Assembly (NCBI RefSeq): GCF_000717335.1
Contig: NZ_JNYZ01000039.1
Span: 1-64,000, forward strand
DNA from: Amycolatopsis jejuensis
GTDB taxonomy: Bacteria; Actinomycetota; Actinomycetes; Mycobacteriales; Pseudonocardiaceae
Direction of reading: 5' to 3'
Length of the DNA stretch: 64,000 nt
Made by a program: the position numbers and the translations under genes. Shown here piece after piece: positions 8,336-16,826 of this stretch; the first letter of the stretch is position 1; each line of letters begins with the position of its first letter. The notes beneath the pieces are model-generated. The model did no database searches, was not told the origin of the DNA, and saw only the letters and a program-made list of their open reading frames with translations.

Positions 8336-10675
8336 GTGGCACTGATCAGCCGGGTGGGCAAGCGGCTCCGCCGGATCATCCAGCGGCCGGGCAGCGTCGA
8401 GCTGACCCGCTACGAAGCGCTGCTGCCCGCGATCGGGAAACTCGAGCCCGAGCTGGAGAAGCTCGAGGACGCCGAGCTCACCGAACGCGCGGGGAAGCTG
8501 CGGGACGCGCTCGGCGGCGCCGCCTCGTTCACCGACGACCAGCTGGTCGAGGTCGGTGCGCTCGGCCGGGAGGCGGCCCGGCGCGCGCTCGGCGAGCGGG
8601 CCTTCGACGTCCAGCTGCTCGGCACCATGGGGCTGCTCACCGGGCACGTCGTGCAGATGGAGACCGGTGAAGGCAAGACGCTCGCCGGTGCGCTCGCGGC
8701 CGCCGGGTACGCGCTGCGCGGCCGGTCCGTGCACGTGGTCACGGTCAACGACTACCTCGCCCGCCGCGACGCGGAGTGGATGGGGCCGGTGTACGAGCTG
8801 CTCGGCGTCACCGTGGGCTGGGTCGAGCCGGCGCACACGCGGGAGGAGCGCAAGGAGTCGTACGGCAAAGAGGTCACGTACGGTGCGGTGGCCGAGATCG
8901 GTTTCGACGTGCTGCGCGACCGGCTGGTCACGCAGGCCGACGACCTCGTGCAGAAGGCGCCCGAGGTGGCGATCGTCGACGAGGCCGACTCGGTGCTGGT
9001 CGACGAGGCCAGGGTGCCGCTGGTCATGGCGGGTTCGATCGACCACAACGACGCCGACGAGGAGGTCGCCACGATCGTCCGGCGGCTGCGGCTCGGCCTG
9101 CACTACGAAACCGACTCAGACGGCCGTAATGCCTGGCTCACCAGCGCCGGCGCGTCCGTGGTGGAGAAGTCGCTCGGCGGGATCGACCTGTACGACGAAT
9201 CCGGGTCGGACCGGCTGGCCGCGGTGAATGTCGCCCTGCATGCGCACGCCCTGCTCACCCGCGACGTCGACTACCTGGTCCGCGACGGCAAGGTGCAGCT
9301 GATCAACGCCGCGCGCGGCCGCGTCGCGGAATTGCAGCGTTGGCCGGACGGGCTGCAGGCCGCGGTCGAGGCGAAGGAGCAGGTCACCGCCACCGACCGG
9401 GGCGAAATCCTCGACTCGATCACGGTGCAGGCGCTGCTCGCGCGGTACCCCGAGGTCGCGGGCATGACCGGGACCGCGGTGGCGGTCGCGGAGCAGCTGC
9501 GCGAGTTCTACCGGCTCGAGGTCGCGGTGATCCCGCCGAACACGCCGAACGTCCGCGAGGACCAGCCGGACCGCGTTTTCGCTTCGCCGTCGCAGAAACT
9601 GCGGGCGATCGAGGAGGAAATCCGGACGGTGCACGAAACCGGGCGGCCGATTCTCGTCGGCACCCAGGACGTCGCCGAGTCGGAGGAGCTGGCGGAGAAA
9701 CTCGCGAAGGTCGACCTGCCGTGCGTGGTGCTGAACGCGCGCAACGACGCCGAGGAAGCCGCGATCATCGCCGAAGCGGGCAAGAAGGGCGCGGTCACCG
9801 TGTCCACGCAGATGGCCGGTCGCGGTACCGACATCCGGCTCGGCGGCACCGACGGGTCCAGCCGCGAGGAGGTCGCCGAGCTGGGCGGGCTGCACGTGAT
9901 CGGCACCGCGAGGTACCCGTCGAGCCGGCTCGACGGGCAGCTGCGCGGCCGGTCCGGACGGCAGGGTGACCCGGGTAGCGCGATCTTCTTCGCGAGCCTC
10001 AACGACGATCTGGTGCTGTCGAACGCGCCGGACCTCCCGGACGGCATCGACTCCGATTCCGAGACCGGCGAGATCACCGACCCGGCCGCGCACCGGCAGC
10101 TCAACCACGCCCAGCGCGTGGCCGAGGGCGTCGACCTGGAGATCCACCGCAACACCTGGCGCTACACCCGGCTGATCGAACGGCAGCGCGGTGAGCTGCT
10201 GGAGCACCGTGATCAGGTGCTGCGCACGGGGCTGGCGGCTACGGACCTGGAGGCGGCCCTTCCGGAGAAGTTCGGGGAGCTTCAAGAAAAACTGGACGAC
10301 TCCGAGCGGCTCGAGCAGGTGTGTCGCGAGGTCCGGCTGTTCCATCTCGACCAGCTGTGGTCGGATCATCTGGCGTACCTCACCGACGTGCGCGAGAGCA
10401 TCCACCTGCGAGCGCTGGCGCGGGAGACGCCGCTGGACGAGTTCCACCGCGCAGCGATCCCGGAGTTCCACAAGATCATCGCGGAAGCGGCAGCGCGGGC
10501 GGCGAAGACGCTGGAGGAGGTCGAGATCACCGACGACGGCCTCGATCTCGCCGACGCGGGCGTGCGGCGCGCGAACACGACGTGGACGTACCTGGTGCAC
10601 GACAACCCGTTCGACTCGGATTTCGAGCAGACGGTGAAGAAGGTGCGCAGCATGATGCGGATGAAGAAGTCCTGA
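8336..10675 (+). CDS. secA2: Accessory preprotein translocase ATPase SecA2
   Basis: 779 aa from GTG 8336, with AGGAG seven bases upstream. It has the SecA DEAD motor: Walker A in METGEGKTLAG (about 107-117), DEAD at about 214-217, GRGTDIRLGG and the arginine-finger motif LRGRSGRQGDPG in the second RecA lobe, and the helical scaffold near VCREVRLFHLDQLWSDHL. It is shorter than a housekeeping SecA (about 900-950 aa) and lacks the C-terminal zinc-binding SEC-C tail, as in actinobacterial SecA2. SecA2 drives export of a subset of proteins through SecYEG; in mycobacteria these include some lipoproteins and proteins lacking signal peptides. No accSec partners (SecY2, Asp) are seen. Ends just before a long palindrome. 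Confidence 0.93.
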   Translation: MALISRVGKRLRRIIQRPGSVELTRYEALLPAIGKLEPELEKLEDAELTERAGKLRDALGGAASFTDDQLVEVGALGREAARRALGERAFDVQLLGTMGLLTGHVVQMETGEGKTLAGALAAAGYALRGRSVHVVTVNDYLARRDAEWMGPVYELLGVTVGWVEPAHTREERKESYGKEVTYGAVAEIGFDVLRDRLVTQADDLVQKAPEVAIVDEADSVLVDEARVPLVMAGSIDHNDADEEVATIVRRLRLGLHYETDSDGRNAWLTSAGASVVEKSLGGIDLYDESGSDRLAAVNVALHAHALLTRDVDYLVRDGKVQLINAARGRVAELQRWPDGLQAAVEAKEQVTATDRGEILDSITVQALLARYPEVAGMTGTAVAVAEQLREFYRLEVAVIPPNTPNVREDQPDRVFASPSQKLRAIEEEIRTVHETGRPILVGTQDVAESEELAEKLAKVDLPCVVLNARNDAEEAAIIAEAGKKGAVTVSTQMAGRGTDIRLGGTDGSSREEVAELGGLHVIGTARYPSSRLDGQLRGRSGRQGDPGSAIFFASLNDDLVLSNAPDLPDGIDSDSETGEITDPAAHRQLNHAQRVAEGVDLEIHRNTWRYTRLIERQRGELLEHRDQVLRTGLAATDLEAALPEKFGELQEKLDDSERLEQVCREVRLFHLDQLWSDHLAYLTDVRESIHLRALARETPLDEFHRAAIPEFHKIIAEAAARAAKTLEEVEITDDGLDLADAGVRRANTTWTYLVHDNPFDSDFEQTVKKVRSMMRMKKS

Positions 10676-10686
10676 CTTTGCTGCGG

Positions 10687-10741
10687 GTCCGTGAAGGGAA
10701 CCATCAGGGAATCTGATTCCCTCATGGTTCCCTTCACGGAC
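10687..10741. terminator. Long near-perfect palindrome after secA2 (repeat family copy 1)
   Basis: Two 26-nt arms (10687-10712 and 10716-10741) pair with one mismatch around a 3-nt loop. The outer part GTCCGTGAAGGGAACCATCA is the same as in the palindrome at 27663-27721, so this is a dispersed repeat. Its place 11 nt after the secA2 stop fits a transcription terminator without a U-tract; it ends about 53 nt before nadE. Confidence 0.8.
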
Positions 10742-10794
10742 TTCTGGCCCACATCCGCTTAGTTTTTGTCGGTGCGGTGAGACAGAATGACGGC

Positions 10795-12516
10795 ATGCCG
10801 CAACTGCGCATCGCACTGGCCCAGGTCAACACCACCGTCGGCGACATCGACGGCAACACCGCGCTCACCGTCGAGTGGGCGCGCAAAGCCGCCGAGTCGG
10901 GGGCGCACGTCGTCGTGTTCCCGGAGATGTCCCAGACCGGGTACCCGGTCGAGGACCTCACGCTGCGGCGCACGTTCGCCGACGCATCCCGGCGGTCGGT
11001 CACCGAGCTGGCGCGCCGGCTCGACGAGGCGGGCTGCGGCGACGTGCTCGCGTACGTCGGATACCTTGACCACGACGAGGTAGGCCCGCGCGACGCAGCG
11101 GCGGCGCTGTACCGCGGCGAGGTCGTGGCCCGGCAGTTCAAGCACCACCTGCCGAACTACGGCGTGTTCGACGAGCACCGGTATTTCAAGCCGGGTACCG
11201 AACTCGAGGTGCTGCGGCTGCACGGCGTCGACATCGGCATGGTGATCTGCGAGGACATCTGGCAGGACGGCGGCCCGATCTCCGCGCTGGGCAAGGCCGG
11301 GGTCGACCTGGTGGTGGCGCCGAACGCGTCGCCGTACGAGAGGTCGAAGGACGAGCAGCGGCTGCCACTCGTGGCCCGGCGTGCGGCCGAGGCGGGCGCG
11401 CCACTGGTGTACACGAACCAGGTCGGCGGTCAGGACGATCTGGTGTTCGACGGGGATTCGCTGGTAGTCGGCGCGGACGGCATGTTGCTCGCGCGGGCGC
11501 CGCAATTCGTGGAGCACCTGCTGGTGGTGGATCTGGATCTGCCGTCCTCGGGCTCGTTTGCTTCGGGTTCCTTCGAAGGGCTGGCGGTGCACCGGCGGGT
11601 GCTGAGCGATGCGCCGCTGCCTGCCTACGAGCCGCTGCCCGCGCCGGCGGTGAGCGAACCGCTGTCGGACGAGGCCGAGGTGTGGTCGGCGCTCGTCGTG
11701 GGGTTGCGGGATTACGTGCACAAGAACGGGTTTTCCTCGGTCACGTTCGGCTTTTCGGGCGGGATCGATTCGGCGGTGTGCGCAGCGCTGGCGGCCGACG
11801 CGCTGGGCGGCGACAACGTGTACGGCGTGTCGATGCCGTCGAACTACTCGTCGTCGCACTCGAAGGACGACGCGGCGGACCTGGCGGAGCGGATCGGCGC
11901 ACACTATCGGGTGGAACCGGTGGCGGACCTGGTCGACGGGTACGTCCGGCAGTTGTCGTTGACCGGCCTGGCGGAGGAGAACATCCAGGCGCGGGTACGC
12001 GGGATGCTGCTGATGGCGTTGTCCAATTTGGACGGTCACCTCGTACTGGCGACGGGCAACAAAACCGAGCTGGCCGTGGGGTATTCGACGATCTACGGCG
12101 ATGCGGTGGGCGCGTTCGCGCCGATCAAGGACCTGTTCAAGACGCACGTGTGGCAGCTGGCGCGGTGGCGTAACGAGGAGGCCGCGAAGCGCGGGGAGAA
12201 GCCGCCGATCCCGGAGAACTCGATCACGAAGCCACCGTCGGCGGAACTGCGCCCTGACCAAAAGGACACGGATTCCCTGCCGGATTACGCCCTGCTGGAC
12301 GACATTCTGGACGACTACGTCGAGAACGACCGCGGGTACGCGGACCTCCTGGAGGCAGGCTTCGACCCGGAAACCATCGACCGGGTGGTGCGATTGGTGG
12401 ACCGAGCGGAGTACAAGCGACGGCAGTATCCGCCGGGTACGAAGATCACGTTCAAGGCATTCGGCCGGGATCGGCGGCTTCCGATGACGAACCGGTGGAG
12501 GGAACGCAAGTCTTGA
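10795..12516 (+). CDS. nadE: Glutamine-dependent NAD+ synthetase
   Basis: 573 aa from ATG 10795. Residues 1-260 are a nitrilase-type glutaminase domain with the Glu-Lys-Cys triad visible: Glu44 in FPEMSQTGYP, Lys near 116 in KHHLPNYGVFDE and Cys near 152 in VICEDIW. Residues 300-573 are the NAD synthetase domain with the PP-loop SGGIDS near 321-326 and the ATP/NaAD site YSTIYGD. The enzyme converts nicotinic acid adenine dinucleotide to NAD using glutamine-derived ammonia. It belongs to the shorter class (about 570 aa), not the 680-aa form known from M. tuberculosis. A CAGAAT box six bases before the ATG hints at leaderless initiation; no Shine-Dalgarno is seen. Confidence 0.94.
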   Translation: MPQLRIALAQVNTTVGDIDGNTALTVEWARKAAESGAHVVVFPEMSQTGYPVEDLTLRRTFADASRRSVTELARRLDEAGCGDVLAYVGYLDHDEVGPRDAAAALYRGEVVARQFKHHLPNYGVFDEHRYFKPGTELEVLRLHGVDIGMVICEDIWQDGGPISALGKAGVDLVVAPNASPYERSKDEQRLPLVARRAAEAGAPLVYTNQVGGQDDLVFDGDSLVVGADGMLLARAPQFVEHLLVVDLDLPSSGSFASGSFEGLAVHRRVLSDAPLPAYEPLPAPAVSEPLSDEAEVWSALVVGLRDYVHKNGFSSVTFGFSGGIDSAVCAALAADALGGDNVYGVSMPSNYSSSHSKDDAADLAERIGAHYRVEPVADLVDGYVRQLSLTGLAEENIQARVRGMLLMALSNLDGHLVLATGNKTELAVGYSTIYGDAVGAFAPIKDLFKTHVWQLARWRNEEAAKRGEKPPIPENSITKPPSAELRPDQKDTDSLPDYALLDDILDDYVENDRGYADLLEAGFDPETIDRVVRLVDRAEYKRRQYPPGTKITFKAFGRDRRLPMTNRWRERKS

Positions 12517-12558
12517 TGGGTGTGTTTGCGGTGCGGGGGTGTTGTGGTGCCGGGGCTC

Positions 12559-12790
12559 GGGTTGAGGCTGGGTGCTGCGGATGGACGGGCTGAGGCTGAG
12601 CGCCGCGGCTCGACGGGCTGACGCTCAACGCCGCGACTCGACGGGCTGAGGCTGGGTGCTGCGGCCGGACGGGTTGACGCTCAGCGCCGCGGCCGGACGG
12701 GCTGAGCCTCAGCGCCGCGGCTCGACGGGCCGACGCTCAACGCCGCGGCTCGACGGGCTGACGCTGGGTGCTGCGGCCGGACGGGTTGAG
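12559..12790. repeat. Degenerate 28-bp tandem repeat
   Basis: About eight imperfect copies of a unit like CGACGGGCTGACGCTCAACG plus CCGCGGCT. Versions alternate between GAGGCTGGGTGCTGCGG and GACGCTCAACGCCGCGG. The whole stretch 12517-13400 between nadE and the methyltransferase holds only this array, an octamer microsatellite and low-complexity sequence; open frames across it have no ribosome binding site or normal composition. Confidence 0.75.
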
Positions 12791-12986
12791 TTTTCCGTTG
12801 TCGGCGCCGCCGGGCCGGAGCTGTGGGCTGCCCGCGCGGAGGGGAGCCGAAACCTCAGCACCCGAACGCTGGCACAACCCTCCGACGCGAGTCCCCACGC
12901 GGCAGAGCCGGGACCACAACACCCACGCAACCCGACCGCTGGCGCCCTCTCGAAGCGATCCCAGACCGCCCGCATGTAGCCCGCCC

Positions 12987-13078
12987 GCACGGACGCACGG
13001 ACGCACGGACGCACGGACGCACGGACGCACGGACGCACGGACGCACGGACGCACGGACGCACGGACGCACGGACGCAC
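12987..13078. repeat. Octanucleotide microsatellite (GCACGGAC)n
   Basis: Eleven perfect copies plus a half copy of GCACGGAC without interruption. The period of eight shifts frame at each unit, so it cannot be part of a conserved protein; reading gives Arg-Thr-His-Gly style repeats in every frame. Likely variable in copy number between strains. Confidence 0.95.
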
Positions 13079-13400
13079 AGGCCGGACCGCCCGCACGCGG
13101 CAAAGCAGAACCTGCACTACTGAACCCGCGGAGGTTGCCACCAAGGCGCGATGAAGCCGCGGTAATGCGTCGCCGGTTCGCGTTTCCAAGTCCGGCAGGG
13201 GTGCAGCCGGGTGCCGCAGCGCCGCTGAGGAAGCTGGGACCATAGCCCGGCTCGCTTCGAGGCGGGGATAGCGATCGAGAGGGCGATGTCCAGGCTCTGG
13301 CTGGGTCGGCGGGAACGTCGGCAGTTCGTGTACCCGAACCGGTCAGGGTCGTGTCGTTTTCTCGCCGGTTTCTGTCGGTGGCGGGTCGTACGCTGGCGTC

Positions 13401-13934
13401 ATGACGGTTGCGTTCACGGTGTTCGACACTCCCATCGGGGCGTGCGGCCTTGTCTGGCGGGACGGTGCAGTGGTGGGGACTGCGTTGCCGGGCCGAACTC
13501 CCGATCGGACGCGCGCGCATCTGGCGGCTCGGTTCCCCGGTGCGGTGGAGTCTCCGGCGCCGGAGGAGTTGCGTGTGGTCGTGGAGGACGTCGTAGCGCT
13601 GCTGTCGGGCGAAGCGCGTGACTTGCGCGATGCACCGCTGGATTTTCGCGACGTACCCGAGTTCAACCGTCGCGCATACGACGTCGCGCGTGCCATTCCG
13701 CCTGGTAAAACCCTGACGTACGGCGACATCGCCCATGAGCTCGGCGTGCCGGGGTCGGCGCAGGCGGTCGGGCAGGCGATGGGGAACAACCCGTTCCCGA
13801 TCATCGTGCCGTGCCATCGCGTCCTGGGGGCAGGCAACAAGACCGGTGGCTTCTCGGCGCCGGGCGGCGTCGAGACGAAGCGGAAGATGCTCGTGATCGA
13901 AGGAGCGTTCCCCGAGGAGCCGACGTTGTTCTGA
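13401..13934 (+). CDS. ogt: Methylated-DNA--[protein]-cysteine S-methyltransferase
   Basis: 177 aa. The C-terminal winged-helix domain has FNRRAYDVARAIPPGKTLTYGDIA and the active-site motif IVPCHRV with the methyl-accepting Cys near 138, followed by GGFSAPGGVETKRKML, which is complete for O6-alkylguanine-DNA alkyltransferases. The protein removes methyl groups from O6-methylguanine irreversibly. No fused AraC-type Ada domain is present, so it is of the Ogt type. A TACGCT box (13389-13394) six bases before the ATG suggests a leaderless transcript. Upstream lies noncoding repeat; downstream a new promoter region begins. Confidence 0.93.
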   Translation: MTVAFTVFDTPIGACGLVWRDGAVVGTALPGRTPDRTRAHLAARFPGAVESPAPEELRVVVEDVVALLSGEARDLRDAPLDFRDVPEFNRRAYDVARAIPPGKTLTYGDIAHELGVPGSAQAVGQAMGNNPFPIIVPCHRVLGAGNKTGGFSAPGGVETKRKMLVIEGAFPEEPTLF

Positions 13935-13957
13935 CCCACCATCCCGGCCCGGCTATT

Positions 13958-13982
13958 TTGTACGAGTCATACTTGTATAAAA
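13958..13982 (+). promoter_or_regulatory. AT-rich promoter/operator before the leader ORF
   Basis: In a very GC-rich setting this 25-bp AT-rich stretch carries an inverted repeat TACGAGT-CAT-ACTTGTA (13961-13977, one mismatch) overlapping a TATAAA -10-like box. A related sequence lies at 14526-14550 before the DUF2249 gene (shared pattern TAyGA-nTCAT-n-TTG-n-TAAAA), so one regulator may control both. The regulator is not in the neighbourhood. Confidence 0.5.
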
Positions 13983-13999
13983 GAGCCGGGAGGACGAAG

Positions 14000-14041
14000 A
14001 TGCAGCTACGCGTGACGGTCACCCACGAGCGAAGCCGATGA
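14000..14041 (+). CDS. 13-aa leader peptide ORF coupled to the membrane protein gene
   Basis: ATG at 14000 follows an excellent GGGAGG ribosome binding site and encodes MQLRVTVTHERSR. Its stop overlaps the start of the next gene as ATGA (14038-14041), and that gene has no separate ribosome binding site. Translational coupling is therefore very likely. Whether the peptide itself matters, or only its translation, cannot be told. The promoter/operator lies 18 nt upstream. Confidence 0.55.
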   Translation: MQLRVTVTHERSR

Positions 14042-14502
14042 CAAACCCCGGTGACGCAGCCCTGCTCAGCGTATTGATTCTCGCGACCAGCATCTGGGTC
14101 GGCGGCTACGTTGCGATCGCCGTGGTCGCACGGGTGGCGTCGGCCACTCTCGATGCGGCCACCCGGGTCGCGTTCTTCCGGTCACTGGGTCGAGCGTACC
14201 TGCGGGTCGGCTGTCCTGCTTTGGTCATCGCGCTGGTTGACGGCGGAGTCTTGTTACGTGATCGCAGCTGGGACGGATTGCTGGTGGCAACAGTCATCGT
14301 GGCGGCGGTGCTCGTGACGACCTTCGGAATTGCCGTGGTCCAAGCCCGGCGCATGAGCCAGCTCCGTCTGCTCTCCACCTCCGGCGACCGACGATTGAGC
14401 GAACAAGTGCGCCGCGGTGCCCGAACGGCCGGGAGCCTGCGTGCGGCACTCGGTGCACTCAGCGTCGCCCTCGTGGTGATGGGCGCATTCCTCGCTACCT
14501 GA
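14038..14502 (+). CDS. Four-helix membrane protein, CopD/DUF2269-like
   Basis: 154 aa with four predicted membrane helices: about 8-30 (SVLILATSIWVGGYVAIAVVA), 56-75, 81-101 and 130-152. The LATSIWVGGY start recalls CopD/DUF2269-type membrane proteins, but no conserved heme- or copper-binding histidines are seen, so a function is not assigned. Translation probably depends on the 13-codon ORF overlapping its start. It lies 66 nt before the DUF2249-cupin gene, which has its own related promoter motif. Confidence 0.65.
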   Translation: MTNPGDAALLSVLILATSIWVGGYVAIAVVARVASATLDAATRVAFFRSLGRAYLRVGCPALVIALVDGGVLLRDRSWDGLLVATVIVAAVLVTTFGIAVVQARRMSQLRLLSTSGDRRLSEQVRRGARTAGSLRAALGALSVALVVMGAFLAT

Positions 14503-14525
14503 CCGGCTGCCGCGGTACGGTATCG

Positions 14526-14550
14526 TTTATATGAACTCATTGGTTAAAAT
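14526..14550 (+). promoter_or_regulatory. AT-rich promoter/operator before the DUF2249-cupin gene
   Basis: TATATGAACTCATTGGTT followed by AAAAT resembles the box at 13958-13982 in order and spacing (TAyGA, TCAT, TTG, TAAAA). TTAAAAT is a plausible -10 region. A GAGG ribosome binding site follows at 14557-14560, eight bases before ATG 14569. Confidence 0.45.
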
Positions 14551-14568
14551 TGAATTGAGGACGCCTCG

Positions 14569-15192
14569 ATGACCTCCGAAGCCACGAACGTCGACGAGAC
14601 CGGCGAGCTGGACGTACGGGGAATGCGCAAGCCCGACAAGCACCCCACGATCTTCGCCACGTACGCCAAACTCGGCGTGGGTGAAGCGTTCGTCCTGGTC
14701 AACGACCATGACCCGAAACATCTGCACGACGAGTTCGAAGCCGATCACGCGGGCAGTTTCGGGTGGGAGTACGTCAACCGGGAGGTGCGCGACTGGCGGA
14801 TCAAGATCACCAAGCTCGCCACGACGCCGCTGCCGAGGATGCTGGCCGACACGTCCGACCTCGCTCCGGCGACCACCGATGCGACCGGCGCGGTGTGGAA
14901 GCTCGAAGCGCGGGAACGGGATCTCGACTCCAACATCGTGGCACTCCCCCCGAACGGCACGATCGACACCCATGCCGGGCCGGATCTCGACGTGCTCGTC
15001 CACGTGCTCGCCGGCAACGGAAACCTCGTCACCGAACGCAGCACGATCGACCTGACGCCGGGGGTACTGCTGTGGCTGCCGCGCCGTTCGCAGCGCGCAT
15101 TTCTCGCCGGGGACAGCGGATTGCGTTATCTCACTGTGCATCAGCGTCGGCAGGCACTGGTGCTGGACACCAGCCGAGCCAAGGCACGCTGA
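14569..15192 (+). CDS. DUF2249-cupin two-domain protein
   Basis: 207 aa. Residues about 12-85 match the DUF2249 pattern (LDVRGM, then IFATYAKLGVGEAFVLVNDHDP, then FGWEYVNR and WRIKITK). Residues about 120-195 look like a cupin barrel (ALPPNGTIDTHAGPDLDVLVHVL, then LTPGVLLWLPRRSQRAF). DUF2249 proteins occur beside hemerythrins and nitric-oxide or redox genes in many bacteria, but their chemistry is not established. It overlaps the following methyltransferase by one base (TGATG), so the two are an operon and probably act together. The AT-rich box upstream resembles that of the neighbouring membrane-protein unit. Confidence 0.75.
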   Translation: MTSEATNVDETGELDVRGMRKPDKHPTIFATYAKLGVGEAFVLVNDHDPKHLHDEFEADHAGSFGWEYVNREVRDWRIKITKLATTPLPRMLADTSDLAPATTDATGAVWKLEARERDLDSNIVALPPNGTIDTHAGPDLDVLVHVLAGNGNLVTERSTIDLTPGVLLWLPRRSQRAFLAGDSGLRYLTVHQRRQALVLDTSRAKAR

Positions 15193-15989
15193 TGAGCGCC
15201 GGGCGGCTGTCGTTCGCCCACCGGGCCGGTGAAAACGTGCACGGGCATTGGCTGCTGGCCCATCTCGGAAAGCAAGTGCTGCGCCCCGGCGGCATCGAAC
15301 TGACCCACGCATTGCTGGACCGGACATCACTGACCGGCGCCGACGTCGTCGAACTGGCCCCCGGCCGCGGCTGGACCGCAGCGGAGGTCGTGGCCCGCGA
15401 GCCGCGTTCCTACCACGGGGTCGACCGGGATGCGGAGGCCGCGCGAAGGGTCCGGCCGATCGTGCAGAAGTGGGGTGACGTCCGCACCGCCGAGGCCGCC
15501 CGGACGGGCCTGCCGGACGCCAGCGCAGACGTCGTCCTCGGCGAAGCCCTGCTCACGCTGCAAAGCGACCGAGGCAAGGCGGCCATCGTCGAGGAGGCCG
15601 TCCGGCTACTGCGCCCCGGCGGCCGGTACGCAATCCACGAACTGGGCCTGACCCCGGACACCCTCACCGACGAGATCAAGTCGGATGTGCGCCAGGCGCT
15701 GGCCCACACGGTGAAGGTCAACGCCCGCCCGCTGACGTCAGCAGAGTGGACGGAACTGCTGACCGAACACGGGTTGGTGGTCGACCACATCGAGACCGCA
15801 CCAATGGCGTTACTGCAACCCGGCCGCCTGATCGCCGACGAGGGCCTCCGCGGAGCCACGCGCTTCGCGGCCAACCTGCTCGCGCACCCACCCGCGCGGA
15901 AGCGGGTCTTGGCCATGCGCAAGACGTTCCGCACCCACCGGGCGCATCTCATGGCGGTCGCGCTTGTCGCGCACAAACCGGAGGGGTGA
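15192..15989 (+). CDS. Class I SAM-dependent methyltransferase
   Basis: 265 aa. A Rossmann-type SAM site is visible: VVELAPGRGWTAAEV as motif I (about residues 52-66), an acidic end of strand 2 in YHGVDRDAEAA, DASADVVLGEALLTL as motif IV and LLRPGGRYAIHEL as motif V. The layout resembles small-molecule methyltransferases of the Methyltransf_11/25 groups. The start overlaps the DUF2249-cupin stop. Substrate unknown; the tight coupling suggests that the cupin product or partner is involved. Confidence 0.8.
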   Translation: MSAGRLSFAHRAGENVHGHWLLAHLGKQVLRPGGIELTHALLDRTSLTGADVVELAPGRGWTAAEVVAREPRSYHGVDRDAEAARRVRPIVQKWGDVRTAEAARTGLPDASADVVLGEALLTLQSDRGKAAIVEEAVRLLRPGGRYAIHELGLTPDTLTDEIKSDVRQALAHTVKVNARPLTSAEWTELLTEHGLVVDHIETAPMALLQPGRLIADEGLRGATRFAANLLAHPPARKRVLAMRKTFRTHRAHLMAVALVAHKPEG

Positions 15990-16826
15990 CCCGCCGCCCG
16001 GGCGATGGGCGATTCGCACAGCTGTCACCAGGGGTCCTGGTTACCGCGGGACCGGGCCGCGCCGAGCGGGGCTAGGCCGAATCCAGCGCGACCGGCCAGG
16101 CTGCGCATGGGGCTGAACCGGACCGGACCGGACGGGGCAGAACTGGGCACGGCGGGGGCCGAGCCAGTCAGGACGCGACCGGGCGGGGCCGAGCGGGGCC
16201 GAGCCAGTCAGGACGCAACCGGACGGGGCAGGCCGGGCCAGTCAGGACGCAACCGGACGGGGCAGGCCGGGCCAGTCAGGACGCAACCGGACGGGCCAGG
16301 CAGGACGCAGCCGGACGCGACCGGGCGGGCCGAGCGGGGCAGGACGCGACCGGGCGGGGCACGCCGGGCCAGGCAGGACGCGACCGGGCGCGGCCGGCCG
16401 GGCCGAGCCAGGCAGGACGCGACCGGGCAGGGCCGAGCGGGGCAGGACGCAACCGGAGGGGGCAGGCCGGGCGGGGCAGGCCGGGCCGAGCGGGACCGGG
16501 CAGGGCTGGTGGGCGAGTCGGGGCTGGCGATGGCACCGCTGATTTCGGACCGACCCGTCGGCTCAGGACAAACCGACCACCGACCACCAGTCATCGGGCC
16601 ATCGACTTGGCCGATTGCCAACGAGCCCGGCAGCAGCGACCCATCGCACGGACAGCCGGTACACCAACCCGCCGTGTACCGCACCCGGTGCCACGTACCG
16701 GACTCCGGTGCAACGGCCCTGACCGTCGGGCACACCCAGCCGAGCGCGGCTTACCGGAATCTGCCTCCTCCCCCACCGGCAACCCCAACCAACGCGCCGC
16801 CCGCGGCGGTCAGCGCGGACCTCGGC
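15990..16826. repeat. Repeat-rich spacer with about 33-bp degenerate units
   Basis: Between 16130 and 16500 a unit like GGGCCAGTCAGGACGCAACC plus GGACGGGGCAGGCC recurs some ten times with drift. The remainder to 16826 is low in T and holds no ORF with coding character. The open frame that spans it shows only Gly/Arg/Pro-rich translation. Confidence 0.7.

Noticed and set aside
8237..9103. N-terminal extension of the Hip1-like hydrolase to 828 aa
   Set aside because: The added part is antisense to secA2; a lipoprotein signal peptide starts at GTG 8236 or ATG 8197.
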